A stretch of 64,000 nt of DNA from NCBI RefSeq assembly GCF_003991875.1, contig NZ_CP031423.1, positions 3,348,001 to 3,412,000 of the forward strand, read 5' to 3'. A program made the position numbers and the translations under genes. Within the stretch, counting starts at the first letter, position 1. Every line of letters starts with the position of its first letter. The notes under the pieces are model-generated. The model did not search any database. It was not told the origin of the DNA and was given only the letters and a program-made list of their open reading frames with translations. This DNA is from Microbacterium lemovicicum (GTDB taxonomy: Bacteria > Actinomycetota > Actinomycetes > Actinomycetales > Microbacteriaceae). This document shows, in pieces, positions 44,198 through 52,572 of the stretch.

Positions 44198-44218
44198 CTT
44201 GACATGAGAAGGCTCAAG
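44198..44218 (-). promoter_or_regulatory. HAIR element 2 (promoter-distal) of dnaK
   Basis: CTTGACA-N7-GCTCAAG, a weaker match with correct spacing, just upstream of the -35. Two HAIRs at dnaK against one at clpB suggest stronger HspR control of the operon that also encodes HspR. Confidence 0.65.
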
Positions 44219-44253
44219 TTCTGCTGTGAATCGGATGCCGCGGCTCCCGCGGC

Positions 44254-44832
44254 TCAGTAGGAGTGCGCCAGCGTCTGCAGGCCGACGACGACCAGCCCGA
44301 GCGCGATCAGCATCGCCAGGGCGCTGAGCTGCTGCCACCAGGTCAGCCGCGACCGGCGCACCGCGAGCCAGCCGATGACGCCAAGGGTGGCGATGTAGAC
44401 GATGAGGCAGATGCGCAGCGCCGTGTCGATCTCGAGGACGCCGAACAGCGCGAGGGCCAGAAGGATGCCGGGGGTCACCATCGTGCTGATCGACCCGGCC
44501 GCCACCCGCAGCCGGATGGCGAACTCGGTGCCGTCGGGGAAGGTCTGGTGCACGGCGAGGTGGGACAGGATGTCGGACACGAAGCCGGCGACCGTGATGC
44601 CGAGCACGCCGAGCAGCAGCGCGACGAGGGCATGGTCGGCCTCCGGGTGGTCGCCGAGATCGACGGCCAGGATGATGGCGAGTCCGGTGAAGGTCGCGTA
44701 GACGCGCTCCTTCAGGTACGCCACGAAGGCGTCTTTGCGGCCCGCGAGCTCCGCCGGCCGGGCGCTCGCCCGCCCGAAGCGCTCCCGCCTCGACCGGGGC
44801 GCTCCCGCCGTTCTCTCGTCGCCTTCGGGCAT
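44254..44832 (-). CDS. Integral membrane protein of unknown function
   Basis: A 192-residue protein with a basic N-terminal ~40 residues (GAPRSRRERFGRASARPAEL) and about five hydrophobic helices (YATFTGLAIILAVDLGD; HALVALLLGVLGITVAGFVS; TMVTPGILLALALFGVLEI; ICLIVYIATLGVIGWLAV; ALAMLIALGLVVVGLQTLA). A charged DILSHLAVHQTFPDG loop is the most distinctive feature. No family assigned. The start at ATG 44832 has GGAGAGGTGGAG upstream, and a TAGGCT box lies 20 nt before it. Confidence 0.68.
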   Translation of the reverse strand: MPEGDERTAGAPRSRRERFGRASARPAELAGRKDAFVAYLKERVYATFTGLAIILAVDLGDHPEADHALVALLLGVLGITVAGFVSDILSHLAVHQTFPDGTEFAIRLRVAAGSISTMVTPGILLALALFGVLEIDTALRICLIVYIATLGVIGWLAVRRSRLTWWQQLSALAMLIALGLVVVGLQTLAHSY

Positions 44833-44855
44833 GCTCCACCTCTCCGGCGACGAGC

Positions 44856-45857
44856 CTAGCGACGCCGGACGGGCCCGTCCGGCGCGCGGCGCCAGGTGCC
44901 GTCGCGGTGCTCGACGGCGCCCGCGGCGGCGAACGCGTCGAGCCAGCCGCCCATCGGCCACGTGCCCCAGCGGTCGGCGAACACCGCGCCGTTGCGCAGG
45001 ATCGCGTCGAGGTGCGCCCACGGGGGGCTGCTCGTCGGATGCCACTGGTGGAACGCGTCGGCGCCGCCGACCCAGATGAGCGGGATGCCGCGGCTCCGCG
45101 CCGTCCATGCGAGGTCGGTGTCCTCTGCGCCGTATCCCTCGTACGACTCGTCGAACCCGCCCAGGCGGTGCCACGTGCTGGCGGTGAGGGCGAAGGACAG
45201 CGACCAGAAGAGGTCGTACTGCGCGTCGGGGGCGGTGACGAGCGCGCCGGGTGCGGGGGCGGGTCGCGCGCGGTGCGGCCGGCGGAGCGCCGGCAGGTCG
45301 TCGATGAGCTCCGGGCGCTGGACGCTCGCGAGGTAGGTGACCGGGCCCGACAGAATGGCCTCCGGGTGCCGCGCAGCCGCGTCGCGGTAGCGCGGCAGCA
45401 GCTCGCGGCCGGGGAGGCAGTCCACGTCGAGGAACACCAGCAGGTCGGCGCCCGCGTCGATGGCCGCATGGGCGGCGGCGTTGCGCCCCGCGGCGACGCG
45501 GAGGCCGCCGGGACCGGGCGGGACGTGCAGCGAGATGTCGGCGCGCAGCCCCGCGGCGTTCGCCGTGGCGAGCTCCTCGCCGTCACGCTCCTCGGCGTCG
45601 AGCTCCTCGTCGTCAGGCTCCTCGCTGTCGAGCCACACCTCGACGCGCAGCATCCGCTCGCTCTCCGGCTCGCCGGCGACCGCTTCGGCGAGGAACCGGC
45701 GCTGGCGCACGAGGTGCTCGTGGCGCGCGGCGGACGCGGTGGTGATGACCGCGACGCGGCCGGGAGCGGGCGCGGGCGCGGAGTCGGCGGCGGGGGCGGG
45801 CGCGACGTCGGGGGCGGGCGGCGCGTTCCCGCCGGGCACCGCGCTGCCGCCGCTCAC
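44856..45857 (-). CDS. GT2-family glycosyltransferase
   Basis: A 333-residue GT-A enzyme. After a disordered Pro/Ala N-terminus come VAVITTASAARHEHLVRQRR, GRNAAAHAAIDAGADLLVFL with the metal-binding DVD (VFLDVDCLPGRELL), then GGFDESYEGYGAEDTDLAWT, where the E-D pair is the catalytic-base region. An acidic insertion (DSEEPDDEELDAEERDGEEL) near residue 80 is unusual. The GTG start overlaps the upstream gene's TGA (GTGA). Last gene of the leftward arm of the glycan cluster. Confidence 0.87.
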   Translation of the reverse strand: MSGGSAVPGGNAPPAPDVAPAPAADSAPAPAPGRVAVITTASAARHEHLVRQRRFLAEAVAGEPESERMLRVEVWLDSEEPDDEELDAEERDGEELATANAAGLRADISLHVPPGPGGLRVAAGRNAAAHAAIDAGADLLVFLDVDCLPGRELLPRYRDAAARHPEAILSGPVTYLASVQRPELIDDLPALRRPHRARPAPAPGALVTAPDAQYDLFWSLSFALTASTWHRLGGFDESYEGYGAEDTDLAWTARSRGIPLIWVGGADAFHQWHPTSSPPWAHLDAILRNGAVFADRWGTWPMGGWLDAFAAAGAVEHRDGTWRRAPDGPVRRR

Positions 45858-46843
45858 CGGCGCGCCCCCTCGATGACGGCCGCCGCACGCGCGGCCGCGC
45901 CGCTCACGCCCCACACCGACCAGTCGGGGCGGAGGTCCCGCGCTTCGCGGATGAGGCTCACGAGCGTCTCGGCGTCCGGGTCCGGCTCGGCGACCACCGC
46001 GAGGCCGTGACGTCGCAGCACCTCGCCGGTCGCGCGCTGCTCGTCGAACGGGCGCTCCTGCGGCACGACCACCGCCCGCGCGTCGGCGGCGGCGAGGTCG
46101 GCGACGCTGTTCTGCCCCGCGGCGCTGACGATCACGGCGTCGGCGCTCAGGAGCGGCCAGGGGTCCGCGACGCGGTCGTCCGCCGCAGCGCCGATCGAGC
46201 GGCAGGTCCAGCCGTCGGCGGTCAGGAGCCGTGCAGCGTCGGCCACGACCCGGCTGGGCGCCACCCTCCCGAGGAAGAGCACGGAGCGGTCCTCGCGCTC
46301 GGCGGACACCCGCCCGTCGAAGCGCGAGATGCCACCGGTGAAGACCGTCGTCGTCGCGGGCGGATCCGGCAGCAGGCCGCGAGCCCAGGGCGCCAGGACG
46401 CACGAGGCGAGGCCGTACGCGAGGAGGTGGGGCGCATCGGTGCGCTCCCCCGGCTGCGTCACGACCACCGTCGGCGTGCCGAGCAGCCGCGCGAGCGTGG
46501 CGACCTCCGCACTCACGTCGACCACCATCACGTCGATGTCGCGCGCCTCGAGCGCGGCGGCGATCACGGCCAGCCGGGAACGATGCCCGCGGTGGCCGAG
46601 CGGCGCCCAGTGCAGAGCACCGCCCGCGGTGGGATCGGCGGCCCGCGGTGAGAGTTCACTGCCGTCGGGGCGCACGATCGGGGTGTCGTCGGCGGGCAGG
46701 CGCACCCAGTCGGTGCCCGCGGGCACGTCCGCCGGCGGCGCGAGGGACGAGAACACCGTGACCGCGTCGAGGAGGTGCGGACGGACGGCGAGGAACCGCG
46801 TCGCGTGCCCGAATCCGTGGTGGTGCACGTACCAGCCGATCAT
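45854..46843 (-). CDS. GT-B glycosyltransferase (MurG/UDP-glycosyltransferase-like)
   Basis: A 329-residue protein beginning MIGWYVHHHGFGHATRFLAV, the His-Gly-rich start of MurG/COG1819-like transferases. The C-terminal nucleotide-sugar half has VLFLGRVAPSRVVADAARLL and AVIVSAAGQNSVADLAAADA, followed by VVPQERPFDEQRATGEVL, the typical P-x4-D-E-Q-x3-A motif. It probably transfers a sugar from a nucleotide donor; acceptor unknown. Operon with the genes on both sides. Confidence 0.85.
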   Translation of the reverse strand: MIGWYVHHHGFGHATRFLAVRPHLLDAVTVFSSLAPPADVPAGTDWVRLPADDTPIVRPDGSELSPRAADPTAGGALHWAPLGHRGHRSRLAVIAAALEARDIDVMVVDVSAEVATLARLLGTPTVVVTQPGERTDAPHLLAYGLASCVLAPWARGLLPDPPATTTVFTGGISRFDGRVSAEREDRSVLFLGRVAPSRVVADAARLLTADGWTCRSIGAAADDRVADPWPLLSADAVIVSAAGQNSVADLAAADARAVVVPQERPFDEQRATGEVLRRHGLAVVAEPDPDAETLVSLIREARDLRPDWSVWGVSGAAARAAAVIEGARR

Positions 46844-46850
46844 GCCGTCG

Positions 46851-48017
46851 TCACAGACCGGTCGCGCGCAGGTCGAACGCAGCCAGGGCGGGCGCCGACT
46901 CGGCCGCGGTCTGCGGCACCGGCGCCTTGGCGGTGAAGGCGAGCACCCGCTCGACGTCGCGATGACGGCGCGACAGCGCGTGCCGGCGCACCGCGGCTCG
47001 GCGCACCTGCCGCCGCGACGGCGGGTCGGTGCCGAGTAGCGCGAGCTCCGACGCGGCGAGCGCGAGGGCGTCGACGTCTCCCGGCGGCACGACGGCGGTG
47101 CCGGGCAGACCGTGCAGCACCTCGGGCACCCCGCCCTCGGCGAAGGCGACCACCGGGGTGCCGGTCGAGAGCGCCTCGGCGCCCACGAGCCCGAACGGCT
47201 CCTCCCACACCGGGGTGACGAGCGCGACCGCCGAGCCGCCGACGAGCGCGCACAGCTCCGGCTGGCGGAGAGGTCCGACGTACTGCGCTCCCCCGCCCAG
47301 GCGCGGCGCGATCTCGCGGTCGAAGTAGGCGACGTCGCCGACCCGCCCGGCGAGCACGATGTGCGCACCGGCCCGACGTGCAGCATCCATCGCCAGATGA
47401 GGGGCCTTCTCGGGGACGATCCTCCCGAACCACACCCAGGATGCTCCGCCCCGGCCGCGCGACCAGCGATCGGTGTCGACGCCGTTGGGGAAGACGAACG
47501 CGTCGATGCCCTCCGCCGACCAGGCGCGCGCGGTGTGTCCGCTGACGGCGACGAACCGGTGCGGCGCGTCGTGCACGGCCCGTCCGGCCGCCACCATGCC
47601 GGGCAGCGGCGGCGTGTGCAGTGTGGTCACGACGGGCACCCCGGCGTCGCGGCTCCACAGGATCGGGGCGGGGTCGAGGCTGTGGTTGTCGACCACGTCG
47701 AACGGACGGGACGGTGAGCCCACCACCCGCAGCAGGCGGTCCATGGCGCGCTCGAGCACCAGCGGATACCCGTCGGGATACGCGGTGTCGGAGAGGGAGG
47801 CGGGGTCGTCCCATGCCGGGGACGGAAGGGTGAAGGCGCTCGACGGGCCGAGGAAGTCCGATCCGGCCGCGGCGGCCAGGGTGACCTCGTGCCCGCGGCC
47901 ACGGAGCCAGCGCACGCGGTCCCACACCGCCGCCTCGAGGCCGCCGGCGTGCGGCTGACGCACGGCATGACGAGCGGGTGCGATGACGAGGATGCGCAGC
48001 GTCTCCAGAGCCCTCAT
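46851..48017 (-). CDS. GT4-family glycosyltransferase
   Basis: A 388-residue GT-B enzyme. Motifs are HAGGLEAAVWDRVRWLRGRG near the N-terminus, VSGHTARAW, VFPNGVDTDRWSRGRGG, SWVWFGRIVPEKAPHLAMDA and PVWEEPFGLVGAEALSTGTP (E-x7-E), then VAFAEGGVPEVL. The family usually extends exopolysaccharides or glycolipids. It ends 7 bp before the downstream gene and overlaps its upstream neighbour by 4 bp. Confidence 0.9.
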   Translation of the reverse strand: MRALETLRILVIAPARHAVRQPHAGGLEAAVWDRVRWLRGRGHEVTLAAAAGSDFLGPSSAFTLPSPAWDDPASLSDTAYPDGYPLVLERAMDRLLRVVGSPSRPFDVVDNHSLDPAPILWSRDAGVPVVTTLHTPPLPGMVAAGRAVHDAPHRFVAVSGHTARAWSAEGIDAFVFPNGVDTDRWSRGRGGASWVWFGRIVPEKAPHLAMDAARRAGAHIVLAGRVGDVAYFDREIAPRLGGGAQYVGPLRQPELCALVGGSAVALVTPVWEEPFGLVGAEALSTGTPVVAFAEGGVPEVLHGLPGTAVVPPGDVDALALAASELALLGTDPPSRRQVRRAAVRRHALSRRHRDVERVLAFTAKAPVPQTAAESAPALAAFDLRATGL

Positions 48018-49114
48018 GCCGCCACCCCCAGGGCACGGGCGTAGACCGCGAGGTGGGCGGCGCGGACGCGGAGGCGCTCCGCGGCACGGAGCGCCGCGCG
48101 CGACAGCACCTCTCGGTCGCGCTCGGCGGAGCCGGGGCTGCTGCCTTCAGCGATCGCGCGGGTGATCGCCGCCGCGAGCCCGTCGGAGTCGCCGATCGCG
48201 AAGGGGTGGAAGTCATCCGGATGCTGCGACCCGGCGTGGCCGACCGGAGGACCCGCGACCGGCACGGCCAGGTCGAAGCACAGCTCCACCCAGCCCGAGT
48301 GGGTGCCGTGACGGTACGGGAGCAGGCACACGTCGAGGTCGGCGAGCCAGTCGGCGAGCGCGTCGTCGCCGAGCCGCGGCCCGCGGTCGAGGACGACGCC
48401 CGCCGCCCCGGCGACGAGCTCTGCGATCGCGTCAGCCTGCGCGCCGTCGCGGACGCGCTCGTTGAGCCGGACGACCGCCTCGACGTCCGCGCCGCTCTCG
48501 CGCAGGGCCGCGACGGCGGCGGCGAGCGTCTGCACCGTGCCGAGTCCATCGATGTTCGGACGGAGGTCGCGCAGGTGCACGCCGACCCGGCGGACCGCGA
48601 CGGGCGTTCCCGCCGGCCGACGGACGTCGTCCTCGAGCAGGGAGGGATGCGGGATGACCGTCGCACGGCGGCCCCAGCGCTCCGCGATCTCGCGGGCGGC
48701 GCCGTCGGTGAGCGTGATCAGCTCGTCGGCCGCCGGCACCAGCTCGTCCAGCAGCAGGAGATAGGCCGCCTGATCGCCCAGCTGGGGATTCTCGAGGTCG
48801 TGCACGGTGAAGACGACGGGCCTGCCCGCGGCGTGCAGGGCCACCAGGGCCTCCGAGAGCTCGGCCGGCGTGAAGGACTCGAGCCCGAAGTGCACGTGCA
48901 CGAGGTCGACGTCGCGCGCGTGCGCGGCCAGCCACGCGGGGGTGAGCACCTGCGGCGGCCACCACTGTCCGGCGGGGGCGCCAGGCGGGCGGGGGTCGGC
49001 GATCACACGGACGCGCGCCGCGTCGGTGACGGCACGGGAGTACGGGTGGGCGGCGGGGACGGCCGCGACCGTGAGAGTCCTGATGGCGAGCGCGTCTATC
49101 TCTTCCTCCTGCAA
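48014..49114 (-). CDS. GT4-like glycosyltransferase, start codon unresolved
   Basis: A GT-B transferase of about 365 residues. DVDLVHVHFGLESFTPAELS and VVFTVHDLENPQLGDQAAYL form the acceptor half; VRRVGVHLRDLRPNIDGLGT and LADLDVCLLPYRHGTHSGWV form the donor half. The start is uncertain. TTG at 49114 is used here; ATG at 49228 would lie upstream of the predicted transcription start. An AGGAGG (49110-49105) has no ATG or GTG in frame at the normal distance. It is the first gene of the leftward arm of the glycan cluster. Confidence 0.75.
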   Translation of the reverse strand: MQEEEIDALAIRTLTVAAVPAAHPYSRAVTDAARVRVIADPRPPGAPAGQWWPPQVLTPAWLAAHARDVDLVHVHFGLESFTPAELSEALVALHAAGRPVVFTVHDLENPQLGDQAAYLLLLDELVPAADELITLTDGAAREIAERWGRRATVIPHPSLLEDDVRRPAGTPVAVRRVGVHLRDLRPNIDGLGTVQTLAAAVAALRESGADVEAVVRLNERVRDGAQADAIAELVAGAAGVVLDRGPRLGDDALADWLADLDVCLLPYRHGTHSGWVELCFDLAVPVAGPPVGHAGSQHPDDFHPFAIGDSDGLAAAITRAIAEGSSPGSAERDREVLSRAALRAAERLRVRAAHLAVYARALGVAA

Positions 49115-49200
49115 TCGTTCGGGACGCCGGCGAGTGCGTGTACCGCATCGGCTGGGCGTCCGCAACGCGACACAGGGCGTGAGGGTGCGACGGGACCGAA

Positions 49201-49207
49201 GTATTAC
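49201..49207. promoter_or_regulatory. Overlapping divergent -10 elements of the glycan cluster
   Basis: GTATTAC reads as TATTAC on the plus strand and TAATAC on the minus strand, so one 7-bp sequence can serve as -10 for both arms. It is in the only AT-rich spot between the two operons. No strong -35 is visible on either side. Confidence 0.5.
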
Positions 49208-49217
49208 GGTTCTCATC

Positions 49218-49274
49218 ATGAACAGCACGCAGCGGACGCCGGGAGGGTTGCGGCGCGTGATGCTCCGGTGCTAG
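49218..49274 (+). CDS. Possible leader peptide (18 aa) upstream of the WcbI-like gene
   Basis: ATG 49218 lies 10 nt after the plus-strand -10 (TATTAC) and opens an 18-codon frame (MNSTQRTPGGLRRVMLRC) whose TAG (49272-49274) overlaps the GTG start region of the next gene. A GGAGGG lies inside it. It may couple translation into the WcbI-like gene, or may just be untranslated leader. Confidence 0.35.
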   Translation: MNSTQRTPGGLRRVMLRC

Positions 49275-50113
49275 CAGTGCAGCCGTCGGCCGGCTACGGC
49301 GTCGTGGTGGGCAACTGCCAGGCCGAATCGGTGCGGCTCGTGATCGACTCCCCCGAGATGCCGACGATCCGCACCCGGGCGGTGCACGAGATGACCGCCG
49401 ACGATGCCCGCGACCTGCACGAGCTCCTGCGCGGAGCGTCGTTCCTGGTAAGCCAGCCGATCCGCGACGACTACCACGACCTGCCCTTGGGCACGGCGCA
49501 GCTGCGGGCGTCCCTGCCGTCGGGAGCGCCGACCGTGGTCGTCCCCGTCATCCGCTTCGCCGGTCTCCACCCCTTCCAGGTCGCCATCCGCATGCACGAT
49601 CTCGAGTACGAGCCGCCCCTCGTCGGCTACCACGACGTCCGGCTGCTCGCGGAGGCCGCCGGATCCCCCGTCCGCGCTCGACTCCCGCGCGAGAAGATCC
49701 GCGCCATCGCCGACGAGTCCGTCGGCGAGCTCGCACGCCGCGAGCAGCACACGGACATACGTGTGTCCGACCTGTTCGCCTCCCCGCGATTCGCGCAGAT
49801 GCGCACGATCAACCATCCGGGCAACGCGGTCTTCCTCCCCGTGGGCGAGCGGATCCTGCGCGCACTCGGGCGCCGACCGGAGCCGACCGACCCGGGCCGG
49901 CCCATCCTGTCGTCGGTGCGCGCCCCGCGTGAGGACTGGGTGATCGAGGCGTGGGGATCGGATGCCGCGCCCCACCACGATTGGCTCGTGAACGGTGACC
50001 CGCTGCCCGCCGCGCAGGTGCGCGAGGCGCATCTCGCCTGGTACGCCGAGCACCCCGCGTTCGTCGAGGCCGCCGCACGCCGCCTCGTTCCGCTGCTGGC
50101 GCAATGGGCGTGA
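49268..50113 (+). CDS. WcbI-like polysaccharide biosynthesis protein
   Basis: A protein of about 281 residues beginning near VVVGNCQAESVRLVI; the GNCQ motif is the landmark of the WcbI family, thought to modify capsular polysaccharide (putative acetyltransferase of unusual fold). Other notable segments are FLVSQPIRDDYHDLPLGTAQ and INHPGNAVFLPVGERIL. The start could be GTG 49268 or GTG 49277; neither has a good Shine-Dalgarno. First gene of the rightward arm of the glycan cluster, so it probably modifies the glycan built by the neighbouring transferases. Confidence 0.78.
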   Translation: MLAVQPSAGYGVVVGNCQAESVRLVIDSPEMPTIRTRAVHEMTADDARDLHELLRGASFLVSQPIRDDYHDLPLGTAQLRASLPSGAPTVVVPVIRFAGLHPFQVAIRMHDLEYEPPLVGYHDVRLLAEAAGSPVRARLPREKIRAIADESVGELARREQHTDIRVSDLFASPRFAQMRTINHPGNAVFLPVGERILRALGRRPEPTDPGRPILSSVRAPREDWVIEAWGSDAAPHHDWLVNGDPLPAAQVREAHLAWYAEHPAFVEAAARRLVPLLAQWA

Positions 50114-51114
50114 CGTCCGCGCCGGGCCCCGCCACCCGGCCGGTTCTCCTGCTGCACGACGGGCCGCACGGGGTGGCGGTGTACGAGCGGGAGGTGGCAG
50201 CCGCTGTCACGCGTTCCGCAGACGTCTCCACAGCCCCGTTCGCCGCGGCGGCGACCCTCCCTGCCGGCGCCCCGGTGCACGCGCACTTCACCGACCGCCT
50301 CTGGGGCGCGAGCCCCGAAGAGGCGGCGGCGGCCTTCGCGGAGCTCGCGGCGCGGCATCCGGTCTCCGTCACCCTGCACGACGTTCCGCAGACGTCCGAC
50401 GGCGTGCGCAACCGCCCCCGGCGGGCCGCGGCCTACCGGGCCGTCGCCCGGGCAGCGTCGGGCGTCGTCGTCAACAGCCACCACGAGCGGCTGCTGCTCG
50501 CCGAAGAGGGCGTGTGGGACGGCGCGACAGCGGTCATCCCCCTGCCGGTGGACCTGAGGACGGATGCCGCGGCGAGACCGCCTGCCGATGGTGCCGCCGC
50601 CGCGGAGGTCGGCGTCCTGGGCTACTTCTATCCCGGCAAGGGGCACGATGAGGCGCTCACCGCGGCCCGCGAGGCCGGGCTGGCCGCGCTCGTCGTCCTC
50701 GGCCGAGCCTCCGACGGCCACGCCGACGACCTCGCGGCGTTCGTCGCCCGCGGGCGCGACGCCGGGGTCGCGGTCTCCGTGACGGGATGGCTCGACGATG
50801 CGGCGATGGCGGAGCGGTGCCGATCGGTCGGCGTGCCGGTCATCGCCCACCGCCACGTGTCGGCGTCGGGGTCGCTCGCGTCATGGATCGGCTACGGCCG
50901 ACGGCCGATCGCCGTCGCGAACCGGTACGTCGAGGAGATGGCCGCGCTGCGCCCGGGGACCCTCGCGGTGGTCGAGGAAGCCGGGCTGTCCGCGGCGGTG
51001 CGGGACGCGGCATTCGATCCGTCGTCCACCTGGCATGGACGGACGGATGTGCCCGGCGGGCTCGCCGACATCGCCGCCGCGTACGTGCGCTGGTGGGACG
51101 AGGGGATGCCGTGA
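50104..51114 (+). CDS. Glycosyltransferase-like protein (GT-B, divergent)
   Basis: A 336-residue protein. The N-terminal half has VHAHFTDRLWGASPEEAAAA, VSVTLHDVPQTSDG and VVVNSHHERLLLAEEGV; the C-terminal half has VGVLGYFYPGKGHDEALTAA and VTGWLDDAAMAERCRSVGVP. This is the layout of a GT4-like transferase. The terminal E-x7-E motif is weak, so activity is less certain than for its neighbours. ATG 50104 overlaps the WcbI-like gene by 10 bp; GTG 50110 is an alternative. It overlaps the next gene by 4 bp. Confidence 0.72.
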   Translation: MGVTSAPGPATRPVLLLHDGPHGVAVYEREVAAAVTRSADVSTAPFAAAATLPAGAPVHAHFTDRLWGASPEEAAAAFAELAARHPVSVTLHDVPQTSDGVRNRPRRAAAYRAVARAASGVVVNSHHERLLLAEEGVWDGATAVIPLPVDLRTDAAARPPADGAAAAEVGVLGYFYPGKGHDEALTAAREAGLAALVVLGRASDGHADDLAAFVARGRDAGVAVSVTGWLDDAAMAERCRSVGVPVIAHRHVSASGSLASWIGYGRRPIAVANRYVEEMAALRPGTLAVVEEAGLSAAVRDAAFDPSSTWHGRTDVPGGLADIAAAYVRWWDEGMP

Positions 51115-52439
51115 CCGGATGGATGACCGGCGGCCGGGTGCCCGGCAACAGCTGGGATCTGCTCGACGGCGGCGCACCCGATCCGCTCCCCCGGGTGAGC
51201 GTCGTCGTGGCGCACTACGAGCAGCCCGCCGAGCTCGCCCGGACGCTTCTCGCCCTGGCATGGCAGGACTACCCGGCCGATCTGCTCGAGGTCATCGTCG
51301 CCGACGACGGCTCCGCGGTCGCCCCGCGCGTGCCCGACGGTGTCGCGCTCGTGCGCCAGGACGACCTCGGGTTCCGCCTGTCGGCCGTCCGCAACCTCGG
51401 CGCCCGCGCGGCGACCGGCGAGGTGCTGTGCTTCCTCGACGCCGACACGGTGCCCGAGCCCGGCTACGTGCGCGCCCTCACCCGCCTCCCCGCCCTGCTT
51501 CCCGAGGCGGTCACCGTGGGACGACGCCGGCACGCCGACCTGCACGGCGAACCGGCGGACGCGCCGATCGAGGAGGCGGGTCCGGCGACGGCCCTGCCCG
51601 AGCCGGCGTGGCTGGCCGACGCCTACCGACGCAGCGGAGACCTCCTGCGCTGCGACGACCGCTCCTACCGCTACGTCATCGGCGCGGTCATCGCGTGCAC
51701 CCGTGCGCTCTTCGACGAGCTCGGCGGCTTCGACGAGTCGTTCACCGCGTACGGCGGGGAGGACTGGGAGTGGGCCCACCGCGCCTGGCAGGCCGGCGCC
51801 GTCTTCGCCCACGTTCCCGCCGCGGTCGCCTGGCACGACGGCCCGGACTGGGCGGGCCGCCCCGACGCGGCCTCCCGCGCCGCCGCAAATCGCCAGACGC
51901 TGCAGCTGGCCACGGCGATCCCCGTCGCCGGGTCGCGTGGTGCGGGTCTCCTGCCCGTGCAGCCCGACCTGCTCGTGCACCTCCGGGGCGCGCCGACGGA
52001 TGCTGCCGCCTTCGTCTGCGTCGACGCCCTGCTCGCCGCGGCGCCGACCGCGACGATCCTCGTCGACCGCCTGCCCGACGTGCCGGCGCTGCGCGACGAC
52101 CCCCGCGTGCACGACCTGTCGGAGGGCGGGGCGGCACCGTGTGACGCCCGCGTGACGCTGACCCTGCCGAGGCCGCTGCTGCTGCCCTGGGACCGTCTGC
52201 GGGAGCGTGTCGCGGCGCTCGGCACCGACGACGAGGGCTCCCTCGAGCTGCTGTCGCCCGACGGCGCCCTGCTCGGCGTCGCCGTGTCCCGGCGCGCACG
52301 GGCGCGGCGGGATCGCTGGGGCGACGACAGCGGTTTCCGCACCGGCCGCCTGATCCTCGATGAGGCCCTCCTGCTGCGCGACGACCCCGACGTCGAGGCG
52401 TACGTCGGCGGATGGGCGGGTCCCGACCGCCTCCGCTGA
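51111..52439 (+). CDS. GT2-family glycosyltransferase with C-terminal extension
   Basis: A 442-residue protein. The GT-A domain has VSVVVAHYEQPAELARTLLA, VIVADDGSAVAP, LSAVRNLGARAATGEVLCFL with the D-x-D in FLDADTVPEPGY, and GGFDESFTAYGGEDWEWAHR. Beyond residue ~290 is a 150-residue extension with no recognisable domain, possibly for acceptor binding. GTG start overlapping the previous stop (GTGA). Last gene of the rightward glycan arm. Confidence 0.87.
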   Translation: MTGWMTGGRVPGNSWDLLDGGAPDPLPRVSVVVAHYEQPAELARTLLALAWQDYPADLLEVIVADDGSAVAPRVPDGVALVRQDDLGFRLSAVRNLGARAATGEVLCFLDADTVPEPGYVRALTRLPALLPEAVTVGRRRHADLHGEPADAPIEEAGPATALPEPAWLADAYRRSGDLLRCDDRSYRYVIGAVIACTRALFDELGGFDESFTAYGGEDWEWAHRAWQAGAVFAHVPAAVAWHDGPDWAGRPDAASRAAANRQTLQLATAIPVAGSRGAGLLPVQPDLLVHLRGAPTDAAAFVCVDALLAAAPTATILVDRLPDVPALRDDPRVHDLSEGGAAPCDARVTLTLPRPLLLPWDRLRERVAALGTDDEGSLELLSPDGALLGVAVSRRARARRDRWGDDSGFRTGRLILDEALLLRDDPDVEAYVGGWAGPDRLR

Positions 52440-52572
52440 GCGGACCCGCGCGGGCGGCCGGCCCGACCGCGCGCCGCGCTAGCCTGAGCGGGCGGCGCGA
52501 GGGCGCGCCGCAGCATCCGGATTCCGACCCCACCCGGCAGGGTGCACCGCACGTTCACCGAGAGGTCCTACC

